From positions 1 to 27,289 of the forward strand of contig CAZVWU010000009.1 of assembly GCA_964631205.1 (NCBI GenBank): a stretch of 27,289 nucleotides of DNA. The letters are read 5' to 3'. Below the pieces are notes generated by a model. The model saw only the letters and a program-made list of their open reading frames with translations, did no database searches and had not been told where the DNA came from. This document shows positions 13,659 to 21,172 of this stretch, one piece after another. The first letter of the stretch is position 1. Every line of letters begins with the position of its first letter. This DNA comes from CAYYYJ01 sp964631205 (lineage in GTDB: Archaea > Aenigmatarchaeota > Aenigmatarchaeia > QMZP01 > JACQNV01). The translations under genes were made by a program, and so were the position numbers.

Positions 13659-16019
13659 ATGGCAGAAAAGCTAAAAGAACCCAACTGGGCAAAAGAAATG
13701 GAAAAGCCAATCTATGAAGAGTGGAAAAAATCCAAAACTTATTCTTTTGACAAAAAATCAAAAAAGAAGATATACTCAATTGACACGCCGCCGCCTTATG
13801 TAAACGCTCCTGTCCACATGGGCCACTGCGCGACTTATATTCTGATGGACATGTTCGCAAGGTTCCACAGGATGGCAGGGGATGAAGTTTTGTTCCCCCT
13901 TGGCCTTGACAGGAATGGGTTGCCAATAGAGGTTGCGGCCCAAAAAAAATTCAATATATCGGTAGCAAACACGCCAAGGGAAAAGTTCATTGAATACTGC
14001 AAAAAGGTTTTGGAAGAGTTTAGCTTAAAATCAACTGAAACTTTCCTAAAGTCAGGGATAAGCTTTAATTCATGGGAAACCGGCGACAAACCAGGCAATA
14101 TCTACTTAACAGATTCGGATGAATACAGGGCGCTCGCGCAGTCAACTTTTATTGATTTATTGGATAAAGGCCTGATTTATGAGGCGAGCAGGCTCAACAA
14201 TTACTGCGCAGGCTGCAGGACTACTGTGGCTGACAACGAAGTTGACCATGTTGACGCCAAAACGTTTTTGAATGAAATAAAATTTGAGGTGAAGGAAACC
14301 GGGGAAAAAATAATCATTGCGACAACAAGGCCTGAGCTTTTGTGCACGGCGGGAATGGTTGTGTACCATCCGGATGACAAAAGGTATCAGTCCCTGAAAA
14401 ACAAAACAGCAGTTGTTCCTATTTACAACCTTGAAATCCCGATCAAGCCTCACCCAATCGCAAAACCGGAATATGGGACAGGGCTGCTTTACATGAGTAA
14501 ATCTGCAGGCGACCAGAATGCTGTGCGCTTTTTGATTGAGATGGAAATAAAACCTGAATCCTGCATAACAACAGAAGGAAAAATGGATAAAAATGCCGGA
14601 TTTCTCGAAGGCCTGAAAGTTGAGGAGGCGAGAAAATTAATAATTGACAGCCTGGATAAGCAAGGCTATCTTGTAAAAAAAACAGAGATCATGCACAGCA
14701 CCCCAATCTGTGAAAGGTCAGGCCACCCGATAGAATTCATCACAATGCCCGAGCTTTATCTAAAACAGCTTGATTTTGTAAAAAGCTTGAAACAAATTGC
14801 CGAAAAAACAAATTTCCATTCAAATAAAAGCAGGCAGCTCCTTCTGGACTGGATAAATTCAGTTTCAATCGACTGGCCTATCTCAAGGAGAAGGATCTAT
14901 GCAACTGAAATCCCTCTATGGTATTGCAAAAAATGCAGGGAGCCTGTGGTTCCTCCAAAAGGAAAATATTACAAGCCTTGGAAAGAAAAACCCCCTGTAA
15001 AATCCTGCAGCAAATGTAAATCAACAGAATTTGAAGGCGAGACAAGGGTTTTGGACACATGGTTTGATTCCTCAATCTCTCCCCTGTACATTCTAAAATA
15101 TTCTGAAGACCCTGAATTTTTCAAAAAATCCTTCCCAGCCACCCTCAGGCCGCAGGGAAAGGATATTGTGAGGACATGGCTCTACTATACATTATTAAGG
15201 TGCTTCCAGCTGACAGGCAAACCAGCTTTCAAAGATGTCTGGATAAATTACCACATACTTGATGCCCAAGGAAGAAAAATCTCAAAAAGGCTGGGGAACG
15301 CGGTAGACCCATCCGAACTAATTGACAGGAATGGGGCAGAAGCAGTCAGGCTTTGGGCAGCCCTCGAAGGGAATCTGACTGACACAGACTTCATGTGCTC
15401 AGAAGAAAAAATCCATGGGAACGGAAAATTTTTGACAAAATTGTGGAATGTGGCAAGGTTTATTAGTAGTTTTGAACCCCCAAAAAATAAGCCGGAAAAA
15501 TTATCTGTTCTCGATGAATGGATTTTATTTGAATTGAACAATTTAATAGGGCTTTCAAGAAAAGGTTTTTCAGAATACGACTTCCACAACCCAACTGTGG
15601 AAATCCGCCATTTTGTTTGGGAAATCTTCGCATCACATTATTTGGAGCTCGTAAAATCCCGGGCCTATAATAACGAGAACAAATTCACAAAACAAGAGCA
15701 GGATTCGGCTCTCTGGACTTTAAACCATTGTCTTGACACCCTGCTAAAACTTTTGGCTCCTGTCACACCTTTTATCACCTACAAAATTTACAAAGACCTG
15801 ACTGGAAAAGATATCCATAAGCAAGAATTTCCAGAAAAAGGAAAAATAAAAAATTTTGAAAAATTCACAACAGACGAGCTAATTTCTTTGAACTCGGAAA
15901 TATGGAGATTGAAAAAAGAAAAAGGCCTCAGCCTGAAAGACCCAATAGAATACAAAATTCCTGAAAAATTCAAACCCATAGAAAAAGAATTGCTAGAAAT
16001 GCACAAAATAAAAATCTAA
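13659..16019 (+). CDS. valS: Valyl-tRNA synthetase
   Basis: The 786-residue class Ia synthetase attaches valine to tRNA-Val. The catalytic entry is 'IDTPPPYVNAPVHMGH' (HIGH-type HMGH at 53-56), the CP1 editing domain has 'IIIATTRPELLCTAGMVVYHPDD' and 'GTGLLYMSKSAGDQNAVRF', then 'DWPISRRRIYATEIPLWYC', a zinc-knuckle pair (CKKC, CSKC), 'LDTWFDSSISPLY' and a KMSKS-type KISKR-LGN near 539. The 'DSSISP' and 'GTG..M...GD' patterns favour ValRS over IleRS or LeuRS. It is shorter than many archaeal ValRS (about 860-890), mainly in the C-terminal part. A second, degenerate copy of its last 20 codons follows directly downstream, so the present 3' end may be recombinant. Confidence 0.92.
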   Translation: MAEKLKEPNWAKEMEKPIYEEWKKSKTYSFDKKSKKKIYSIDTPPPYVNAPVHMGHCATYILMDMFARFHRMAGDEVLFPLGLDRNGLPIEVAAQKKFNISVANTPREKFIEYCKKVLEEFSLKSTETFLKSGISFNSWETGDKPGNIYLTDSDEYRALAQSTFIDLLDKGLIYEASRLNNYCAGCRTTVADNEVDHVDAKTFLNEIKFEVKETGEKIIIATTRPELLCTAGMVVYHPDDKRYQSLKNKTAVVPIYNLEIPIKPHPIAKPEYGTGLLYMSKSAGDQNAVRFLIEMEIKPESCITTEGKMDKNAGFLEGLKVEEARKLIIDSLDKQGYLVKKTEIMHSTPICERSGHPIEFITMPELYLKQLDFVKSLKQIAEKTNFHSNKSRQLLLDWINSVSIDWPISRRRIYATEIPLWYCKKCREPVVPPKGKYYKPWKEKPPVKSCSKCKSTEFEGETRVLDTWFDSSISPLYILKYSEDPEFFKKSFPATLRPQGKDIVRTWLYYTLLRCFQLTGKPAFKDVWINYHILDAQGRKISKRLGNAVDPSELIDRNGAEAVRLWAALEGNLTDTDFMCSEEKIHGNGKFLTKLWNVARFISSFEPPKNKPEKLSVLDEWILFELNNLIGLSRKGFSEYDFHNPTVEIRHFVWEIFASHYLELVKSRAYNNENKFTKQEQDSALWTLNHCLDTLLKLLAPVTPFITYKIYKDLTGKDIHKQEFPEKGKIKNFEKFTTDELISLNSEIWRLKKEKGLSLKDPIEYKIPEKFKPIEKELLEMHKIKI

Positions 16020-16022
16020 TTA

Positions 16023-16082
16023 CAGGAAAAATTCAGGCTCATTGGAAAAGAGCTGAGTGAGATGCACAGTTTGAAATGTTAA
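16023..16082 (+). pseudogene. Degenerate duplicate of the last 20 ValRS codons
   Basis: These 60 nt align without gaps to the ValRS 3' end at 15960-16019, stop codon included; I count 40 of 60 identical bases. Read in that register they encode QEKFRLIGKELSEMHSLKC-stop against PEKFKPIEKELLEMHKIKI-stop. The two copies are separated by 3 nt. Most mismatches keep similar residues, so the copy was once coding. It has no start codon of its own. Confidence 0.75.
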
Positions 16083-16112
16083 TGTTTTATTTTTTACTCC
16101 CCTAATCATCAG

Positions 16113-16451
16113 ATGAAATTCCCTGATTACAAACCAATCCTGCTTTCTCTCGCGCTCTATTCAGGCTGCTACACCTACAGCGAAGACATCAAAATCTGGG
16201 ACAGCGAAGGGAATATCTACAGGAAGCCAAGGAAAGAAAGTTCTTATGAAATGCAGAGGAATGAGCCTGAAACCATAGCAATCATACCAAAAGGCAGGCA
16301 CGGATTTGCCATTTTTGAATATGTTGATGGGGAAGGGATCAAAAGGAAAGGAAAAATCAGGCTAGACCCTAAAAAGAACTATGTGTTTCGCAGGACGACA
16401 GACGGGGATCTTTGGTTTCTTGAAAGAAGAAGCGACGATGTGGAGAAGTAA
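16113..16451 (+). CDS. Small probable lipoprotein of unknown function
   Basis: The 112-residue product has a short hydrophobic N terminus (PILLSLALYSGCYTY) with a lipobox-like LYSGC, so lipid anchoring at C19 is likely. The mature part is strongly charged and beta-rich in appearance: 'IKIWDSEGNIYRKPRK', 'ETIAIIPKGRHGFAIFEYVDGEGIKRKGKIRLDPKKNYVF', 'DLWFLERRSDD'. I recognise no family. A TATA-like TTTTAT at 16085-16090 sits about 25 nt before the ATG and overlaps the end of the ValRS relic, so this gene probably has its own leaderless transcript. Confidence 0.65.
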   Translation: MKFPDYKPILLSLALYSGCYTYSEDIKIWDSEGNIYRKPRKESSYEMQRNEPETIAIIPKGRHGFAIFEYVDGEGIKRKGKIRLDPKKNYVFRRTTDGDLWFLERRSDDVEK

Positions 16452-16585
16452 ATTCGGTTATAATTTACAAAATGCTAAAAAATAACACAGTTATTATCCT
16501 AAAAACACCCCTTTGGCCTGTTTCTGACAGTTAGCTTTATAAACCTGAATAACCTAGTTGATAATTATAATCAGTGTTTTAACCA

Positions 16586-16607
16586 TATTATAAAATCTTT
16601 TATAATA
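16586..16607. promoter_or_regulatory. Long AT-rich palindrome before the 52-residue ORF
   Basis: TATTATAAAA and TTTTATAATA form perfect 10-bp arms around a 2-nt centre, ending 3 nt before the ATG at 16611. It contains TATA-like sequence in both directions and would cover promoter and transcription start, a good operator position. An AT-rich terminator hairpin is the alternative. Confidence 0.5.
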
Positions 16608-16610
16608 GGT

Positions 16611-16769
16611 ATGCTCAAAAAGCTGGCTTTGTTGGAAAGGCGAATAAGTTCACTTGAGGGCGCAACCCTTAAAATCACAGTCCAACCTACTTCTACTATA
16701 GTCAGCGAAGTTAAATCCTTTGTTTCTACCTACGGGACAGCAGATGTGGACAGGCTGGCTAAATTGTAA
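16611..16769 (+). CDS. Possible small protein, 52 residues
   Basis: The ORF starts MLKKLALLERRISSLEG and ends in TYGTADVDRLAKL. The N-terminal part is an amphipathic, coiled-coil-like helix, and the rest is Thr/Ser/Val-rich. The start lies 23 nt after the centre of a TATA-like element (about 16588), which fits a leaderless gene. It is the only open frame I support in the 420-nt gap 16452-16871. The remaining parts of that gap (16452-16585 and 16770-16871) are AT-rich and hold nothing else I recognise, apart from a TATA-like TTTATAAA near 16537. No family is recognised. Confidence 0.45.
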   Translation: MLKKLALLERRISSLEGATLKITVQPTSTIVSEVKSFVSTYGTADVDRLAKL

Positions 16770-16871
16770 AATCAGTCCAGAATATCGTTTTATCCCCAAC
16801 AAAAATAGAAGAATTAGCTTTGGCTTTAAGGCTCCAAGAACAACGCTTTATTAACTTTGCCAACTGCTGAA

Positions 16872-17108
16872 TCAGGAAGACAGCCTGAATGACCCTATTA
16901 TTGGCAAAGAAATTTCCTCTGGTTTGTCAGGCCCCTTAAATCTCTTCTCAAAATTGAGTATTGTGAAACCAACAACTTCTTTTGTTTGCGGATTTATCCT
17001 CACTGTTATATCATCCCCAATTTCCCTTGATAAAGCCTCTTTTGGCTTCCCTATGGAAATGTCTAATATATCCCCTTCCTTATCAAACCAAAACATTATT
17101 TTTTCCAT
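16872..17108 (-). CDS. DUF2283 protein, probable antitoxin
   Basis: The 78-residue product follows the DUF2283 pattern: 'FWFDKEGDILDISIGKPKEA' (residues 6-25), 'REIGDDITVRINPQTKEVVGFTILNFEKRF'. These proteins commonly sit beside small RelE-like or DUF4258-like toxins and are taken to be antitoxins. It is the second gene of a pair and overlaps the upstream gene by 13 nt from the start at 17108. A second ATG at 17096 forms a TAATG stop/start with the upstream gene, so coupling holds for either start. The start at 17108 is preferred because family members usually have a few residues before the first strand. Confidence 0.75.
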   Translation of the reverse strand: MEKIMFWFDKEGDILDISIGKPKEALSREIGDDITVRINPQTKEVVGFTILNFEKRFKGPDKPEEISLPIIGSFRLSS

Positions 17109-17392
17109 ATTAAGTCCCCTTCCTTTATAAAATCTGTGATATACGCAGTTAATACAAAACCATTTTCTGGATCTTGCTTTACAACTGCCACAATATATTC
17201 TTTGCCCCCTGCCTTATAAAACAATAACACTTGAGGATCATGTTTGCTCCTCCTCACAAAATCAGGATCCAAAATAGCCTCTTTTAGCCTGTTTTCCTGT
17301 TCTAAGATTTCAGGATGCCTAGTTATGATATGAAAATACCGTTCACTGGTTAGTGCCACATAAAACCCCAATTTACAAAAAACCCTGAACAT
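17096..17392 (-). CDS. Probable toxin, DUF4258/PBECR-like nuclease fold
   Basis: The 98-residue product reads 'SERYFHIITRHPEI', 'LKEAILDPDFVRRSKHDPQVLLFYK', 'EYIVAVVKQDPENGFVLTAYITDFIKEGD'. The order of a His-containing helix (H21, H26), a 'P-D-x-[IV]' turn, and a series of beta strands ending in 'xxTAYxTDxI' matches small BECR/RelE-like nucleases such as DUF4258, which pair with DUF2283. The predicted activity is RNA cleavage, inferred from the family. It comes first, with the DUF2283 gene overlapping its end. The first residues (FRVFCKLGFYVALT) form an extra hydrophobic stretch. A weak TATA-like sequence lies near 17415. Confidence 0.65.
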   Translation of the reverse strand: MFRVFCKLGFYVALTSERYFHIITRHPEILEQENRLKEAILDPDFVRRSKHDPQVLLFYKAGGKEYIVAVVKQDPENGFVLTAYITDFIKEGDLIWKK

Positions 17393-17527
17393 ACTGGATC
17401 GACCTGTATTGAATATTGGCTTTTGCCCTTAATCAAGTATTTAAATATCCTTATAACATATAATAGATTTAACGGAAAAGGAGAATTACAAAGGAGCTTT
17501 ACAAAACCTTTCTTTTGGGTTATAAGG

Positions 17528-17547
17528 CTTTTCTTTGGAAAGAAAAG
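17528..17547. promoter_or_regulatory. Palindromic hairpin just before EF-1alpha
   Basis: CTTTTCTTT and AAAGAAAAG form perfect 9-bp arms around GG, ending 5 nt before the ATG at 17553. A TATA-like GTTATAAGG lies at 17520-17528, and a stronger TATTTAAATA at 17438-17447 would give a leader of about 80 nt that includes this hairpin. In that case it could control access to the start codon. A similar CTTTTCT/GAAAAG hairpin is in the uL3 leader. Confidence 0.5.
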
Positions 17548-17552
17548 GGTAT

Positions 17553-18824
17553 ATGGCAGATAAGCCGCACCTTAACTTGATAACAATCGGTCATGTAGAT
17601 CATGGGAAGTCAACTTTAGTGGGAAGGCTCCTCTACGATTCAGGCAATATCCCTGAAACCGAGATGCGCAAGCTCAAGGATTTGGCAAAAGAGCTGAAAA
17701 AAGAGACTTTTGAATTCGCTTTCGTAATGGACCAGCTGAAAGAGGAAAGGGAAAGAGGAGTCACAATCGACCTGATGTACAAAGGCTTTGACACGCCTAA
17801 GTATTATTTCACCCTTATTGATGCGCCAGGCCACAGGGACTTTGTCAAGAACATGATCACAGGGGCTTCACAGGCAGACGCCGCAATACTTGTTGTTTCT
17901 GTGAAAGACGGCATCCAGGAGCAGACAAAAGAGCATGTCTATTTGTCAAAAGTTCTGGGAATAAAACAGCTGATTATAGCCCTCAACAAAATGGATGCTG
18001 TAGGTTATGATGAAAAGAAATTCAATGAGGCAAAGGAAGCAGTAAGCAAGCTTCTGTCTTCAGTAGGCTTCAAGGTCGCAGACATTCCATTTGTTCCGGT
18101 ATCAGCCTACGTGGGCGACAATGTGTTCAAGAGATCTGAAAAGATGAGTTGGTATAAAGGCGGCAGCTTGTACGAGACCCTTGATTCCACAATAAAGCCA
18201 ATTGAACGTCCAGTAAACAAACCCCTCAGAATGTCAATCCAAAGCATCCTGAACATCACTGGTGTAGGCTCAGTTGTGACAGGAAAAATAGAAACAGGGG
18301 TAATGAAGCCCAATGACAAGGTTATTATAGAGCCGTCTGGCGTTCCAGGCGAAATCAAATCAATTGAAATGCACCACAAGCAGCTCCCCCAGGCAATCCC
18401 AGGCGACAACATTGGAGTAAGCATAAGAGGAGTGGAAAAGAAAAATGTAAAGAAAGGCGACATGATAGGCAAGCCAGACAGCCCCCCAACAGTCGCAAAG
18501 GAATTTACAGGCCAGATAATTGTTTTGCAGCATCCGACTGTGATGACAAAAGGCTATACACCTGTCTTCCATCTCCATACAGCGCACGTCGCAGGAAAAA
18601 TAATTGAAATAGTCAAGAAAATCGATCCCAAAACAGGCTCTGAAGTCACGACAGATAAAGAATTATTAAGAACAGGTGACGCAGCAATAATCAAAGTCCA
18701 GCCTTTGCAACCGGTTGTGATAGAAAAGCAATCCGAATTTCCAGAACTCGCCAAATTCGCAATCAGGGACATGGGAAAAACAGTCGCTGCCGGGATCTGC
18801 ATTGATTTAGTAAAGGCGAAATAA
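17553..18824 (+). CDS. tuf: Translation elongation factor EF-1alpha (EF-Tu homologue)
   Basis: This GTPase brings aminoacyl-tRNA to the ribosome. From the start at 17553 (MADKPHLNLITIG) it has 423 residues, normal for archaea. An in-frame TTG 6 codons upstream lies inside the hairpin and is unlikely. G motifs are G1 GHVDHGKST (13-21), the switch I 'ERERGVTIDL', G3 DAPGH (from 90), G4 NKMD (145-148) and G5 'SAYVGDN', followed by the two beta-barrel domains ('IGVSIRGVEKKNVKKGDMIG', 'PVVIEKQSEFPELAKFAIRDMGKTVAAG'). In many archaea tuf is followed by rpsJ; here the next gene is convergent and unrelated. A long AT-rich upstream region and a hairpin suggest strong, possibly regulated expression. 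Confidence 0.97.
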   Translation: MADKPHLNLITIGHVDHGKSTLVGRLLYDSGNIPETEMRKLKDLAKELKKETFEFAFVMDQLKEERERGVTIDLMYKGFDTPKYYFTLIDAPGHRDFVKNMITGASQADAAILVVSVKDGIQEQTKEHVYLSKVLGIKQLIIALNKMDAVGYDEKKFNEAKEAVSKLLSSVGFKVADIPFVPVSAYVGDNVFKRSEKMSWYKGGSLYETLDSTIKPIERPVNKPLRMSIQSILNITGVGSVVTGKIETGVMKPNDKVIIEPSGVPGEIKSIEMHHKQLPQAIPGDNIGVSIRGVEKKNVKKGDMIGKPDSPPTVAKEFTGQIIVLQHPTVMTKGYTPVFHLHTAHVAGKIIEIVKKIDPKTGSEVTTDKELLRTGDAAIIKVQPLQPVVIEKQSEFPELAKFAIRDMGKTVAAGICIDLVKAK

Positions 18825-18851
18825 TTCCCCGTCAACTTCTTTTAGAAAAGC

Positions 18852-19727
18852 TTACCAGGTTTTAACTTGAAAATATGCAGACCACTGTGTTGTAATTGTC
18901 CGTCTCATTCTGCCTGACTCGCCTTCGTAGCCCAAGGATTTGAGAGCTGTTATGCATCGGCGAGTGACAGGCTCATTAGAAACAAAATCGTTTCCATATC
19001 CCCTAATAAATTTTACATTGTTAATAAGGATGTTTGCAATCGTTATCCCTGGTATCCCTGGAATAGCAGAATATCTTCTTAATGATTTTTCAATCAATCT
19101 GACAGTCGCGGGTTCAAGGCCATTGCCAAGCTTTGGCAGCCCATCAATTCTATATGTCCTGCTGAAATCAAAAGGGATATATTCAGAACGCGCTGGTTCA
19201 TCATTATCAGATCCATTAGAAAGTTTTGCTATTTCATCCAGAGAATAATTCAGGCGATCAAAAAATCCCTGCCTTGTTTCTCCCCTAATAGGCATTTTTA
19301 ACAGAGCTTTGCCTAAAGATCCCCTTTCGACACCAGTTTCCGAGAGCGTCACGCCAAAGGCGAATAAAACATACTTTAAGCTATCCCAGTATTTATACCC
19401 GAATACTTCAGCAACCTTCTCTGCAGACTCAGAACCAGGCAGTTGTTCTTCCTTTAATTTTAATCGCTTTAAAACTTCTTCATCTGGCAGATTTTCAAAA
19501 TCTTCTAGGCGCGCCTCACGGCCTTCAAGGAAGCTGAGTACAGAAGCCTGATCCCATAATCCGCGGCCAGCTCTTTTAACTCCATAAGACTCTAGCTTGC
19601 GCACTAAACTTTCCTGATATTTTCTAGGAGGTAAAGTCTCGAACCCCAGCATTCCTAAAATCTGTCTTAGCGTGCAGCTGTTCTCCGAACCTTCATGCAA
19701 TCGGTAATGCCTGTTTAACTCTTCCAT
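18852..19727 (-). CDS. Unknown modular protein A (shares a repeated module with the next gene)
   Basis: The 291-residue soluble product is not recognised. It appears built from modules of about 70 residues. Module 1 (about 18-92) has 'LRQILGMLGF', 'YQESLVRKLESYGVKRAGRGLW' and 'SVLSFLEGR'. Module 2 (101-169) has 'AEKVAEVFGYKYWDSLKYVLFAFGVTL', 'LGKALLKMPI' and a closing 'NYSLDEIAKLS'. A third region (about 195-285) includes 'IPGIPGITIANILINNVKF' and 'ITALKSLGYEG'. The helix-turn pattern ahead of a small beta-like hairpin recalls winged or MerR-like helix-turn-helix units, but this is inference. It has its own TATA-like TATATATTC near 19757. Its stop is 28 nt from the convergent EF-1alpha stop. 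It sits directly downstream of protein B on the same strand. Confidence 0.7.
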   Translation of the reverse strand: MEELNRHYRLHEGSENSCTLRQILGMLGFETLPPRKYQESLVRKLESYGVKRAGRGLWDQASVLSFLEGREARLEDFENLPDEEVLKRLKLKEEQLPGSESAEKVAEVFGYKYWDSLKYVLFAFGVTLSETGVERGSLGKALLKMPIRGETRQGFFDRLNYSLDEIAKLSNGSDNDEPARSEYIPFDFSRTYRIDGLPKLGNGLEPATVRLIEKSLRRYSAIPGIPGITIANILINNVKFIRGYGNDFVSNEPVTRRCITALKSLGYEGESGRMRRTITTQWSAYFQVKTW

Positions 19728-19795
19728 AAATATACACCCACAATATTGCAGAAGAATATATACAAAAAAGGATCCAGAGTCAAAATTCTTTTTCT

Positions 19796-20866
19796 TTAAA
19801 TCCTAATTCGACGTGTCCTATCGATGCTGGTTCCAGATCTCCTTTTGCTTCCTTCAGTGTGTGTGAGAAGGCTTGCCAGAGGATATTGGAGCCTGTCTCT
19901 TGGATAAAGCTTCCTTAATTCCGTTATCCTTTTCTCTGTATACCCCAATCCCCTGAAAACAGAATCTTTTTGTTTTGGATCCATAGGCATGCCCAGCAAA
20001 AGCTTGTCTAGTTCAGCTGGATTCACCCCGCCTGAAACCAAAAGAGCTCCATCTTCTTCTCTCGGTTCATTCTCGAGGAAATATTTCACTAGAGTAGGCT
20101 TTATTTCACTCCATTCTAAAGGTTCTTTCCCGGCATCTGAAAAGGCAGCAGCTATCTGCTCAAATGAAACGAACTCCGGTTTGATTTTAATGCCCTCCCT
20201 CTTCTTCATATGACTGCTGTATCTGTTAAGCACACCTTGCTCTCGATGGAGTCTGCTTATGTCCCGATTGGTATACCCCACTCCGCGCAAAATATTATAA
20301 GCCTTTTCGCCCGGAGTTTTAGCTACTAAAATATATCCAAAAGTCTGTTTATCGATGGGCAGCTGTATGCCATATGGGTCTAACAATTTACGCCAGCCAT
20401 CTCCCAACTTATTATGCAGATCTTCCTCTGTTAAAGATTCAGCAGAGAGTTTTTCAAATAAATTTGTTTGCACCCTGGCTTTTCCTAATCTCACATCTTC
20501 GATTAATTGGTCTACTGCGTCACTCTTGTATGTGCCATCTTCAAGTCTCGCCCCCCTTCTCTCGAGAACTTTACGGAGACAATTAGTTCCATCATGATCT
20601 ATTCCAAATATTTCTACAATTTTTCCAAACGTGTGCGTCTTTACTTCAGGGCTTCCCGCATAAGGCTGAATTAATTCTGTTGGATCTTCTGCAGGTCCAG
20701 TATATGATTCCTTTCCTATTTGAGGCCCAATTTTTAATTCTGTTAGTTGTGCAGGAGATGCAGGATTTACTGGATTTTCTTTTGTTCCAGCCTCTTGCAT
20801 AGATTGTCCAATATATGGATTTTCCTTTCTTGTCTCAATGCCAGGTTGCACAGAATAATCTGCCAT
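19796..20866 (-). CDS. Unknown modular protein B (related to protein A)
   Basis: The 356-residue product is not recognised. Residues 1-75 are polar and Pro/Glu-rich, probably disordered. Modules similar to those of protein A follow: 78-124 ('TFGKIVEIFGID', 'CLRKVLERRGARLEDGTY', 'AVDQLIE'), 148-206 ('WRKLLDPYGIQLP', closing with 'GYTNRDISRLHRE') and 234-320 ('FEQIAAAFSD', 'WSEIKPTLVKYFL', 'LDKLLLGMPM', closing with 'GYTEKRITELRKLYP'). The closing [GN]Y[ST]xxxI[ST/A]xL motif also occurs in protein A. The last 18 residues are strongly basic (KRR, RTRRIR), suggesting nucleic-acid binding. A TATA-like ATTTAAAGC near 20895 gives a leaderless start at 20866. Similar architecture and adjacency suggest an ancient tandem duplication. 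Confidence 0.7.
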   Translation of the reverse strand: MADYSVQPGIETRKENPYIGQSMQEAGTKENPVNPASPAQLTELKIGPQIGKESYTGPAEDPTELIQPYAGSPEVKTHTFGKIVEIFGIDHDGTNCLRKVLERRGARLEDGTYKSDAVDQLIEDVRLGKARVQTNLFEKLSAESLTEEDLHNKLGDGWRKLLDPYGIQLPIDKQTFGYILVAKTPGEKAYNILRGVGYTNRDISRLHREQGVLNRYSSHMKKREGIKIKPEFVSFEQIAAAFSDAGKEPLEWSEIKPTLVKYFLENEPREEDGALLVSGGVNPAELDKLLLGMPMDPKQKDSVFRGLGYTEKRITELRKLYPRDRLQYPLASLLTHTEGSKRRSGTSIDRTRRIRI

Positions 20867-20910
20867 AATCCAAAATAATTAGTCTAATAGCTTTAAATCT
20901 GTTTGTGGCA

Positions 20911-21126
20911 TCACACCTCGCAGAAATAAAGGTCTATCACAAAAATAGCAACAGGAACCAGAAGGAATATGGCTATTAATATAAGGACTGGAATTACAGG
21001 GTCAACTGAAGCAGACAAAACCAGCAACTGAAAAAGCACAACGAATACGAGAAATAAAAATCCGAGTACAGCATATTTCCACCTGTTCCCATGTATTGCC
21101 TCCTTTGTTTCCTTGGAAATGCTCAT
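20911..21126 (-). CDS. Small membrane protein with two transmembrane segments
   Basis: The 71-residue product has hydrophobic segments at about residues 18-39 and 44-66, joined by a very short loop (SVDPVIP), with a charged, Lys-rich N terminus and an acidic/Cys C-terminal end (DLYFCEV). It is a helical hairpin membrane protein with both ends probably cytoplasmic. No family is recognised. A TATA-like ATTTATTAAGC near 21154 sits 28 nt before the ATG at 21126, which supports the start. It lies 46 nt after the uL3 gene on the same strand but appears to have its own promoter. Confidence 0.7.
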   Translation of the reverse strand: MSISKETKEAIHGNRWKYAVLGFLFLVFVVLFQLLVLSASVDPVIPVLILIAIFLLVPVAIFVIDLYFCEV

Positions 21127-21172
21127 TCTTTATTTTGGAAACCCCGCTTAATAAATCACGCCAGCCGCACTT

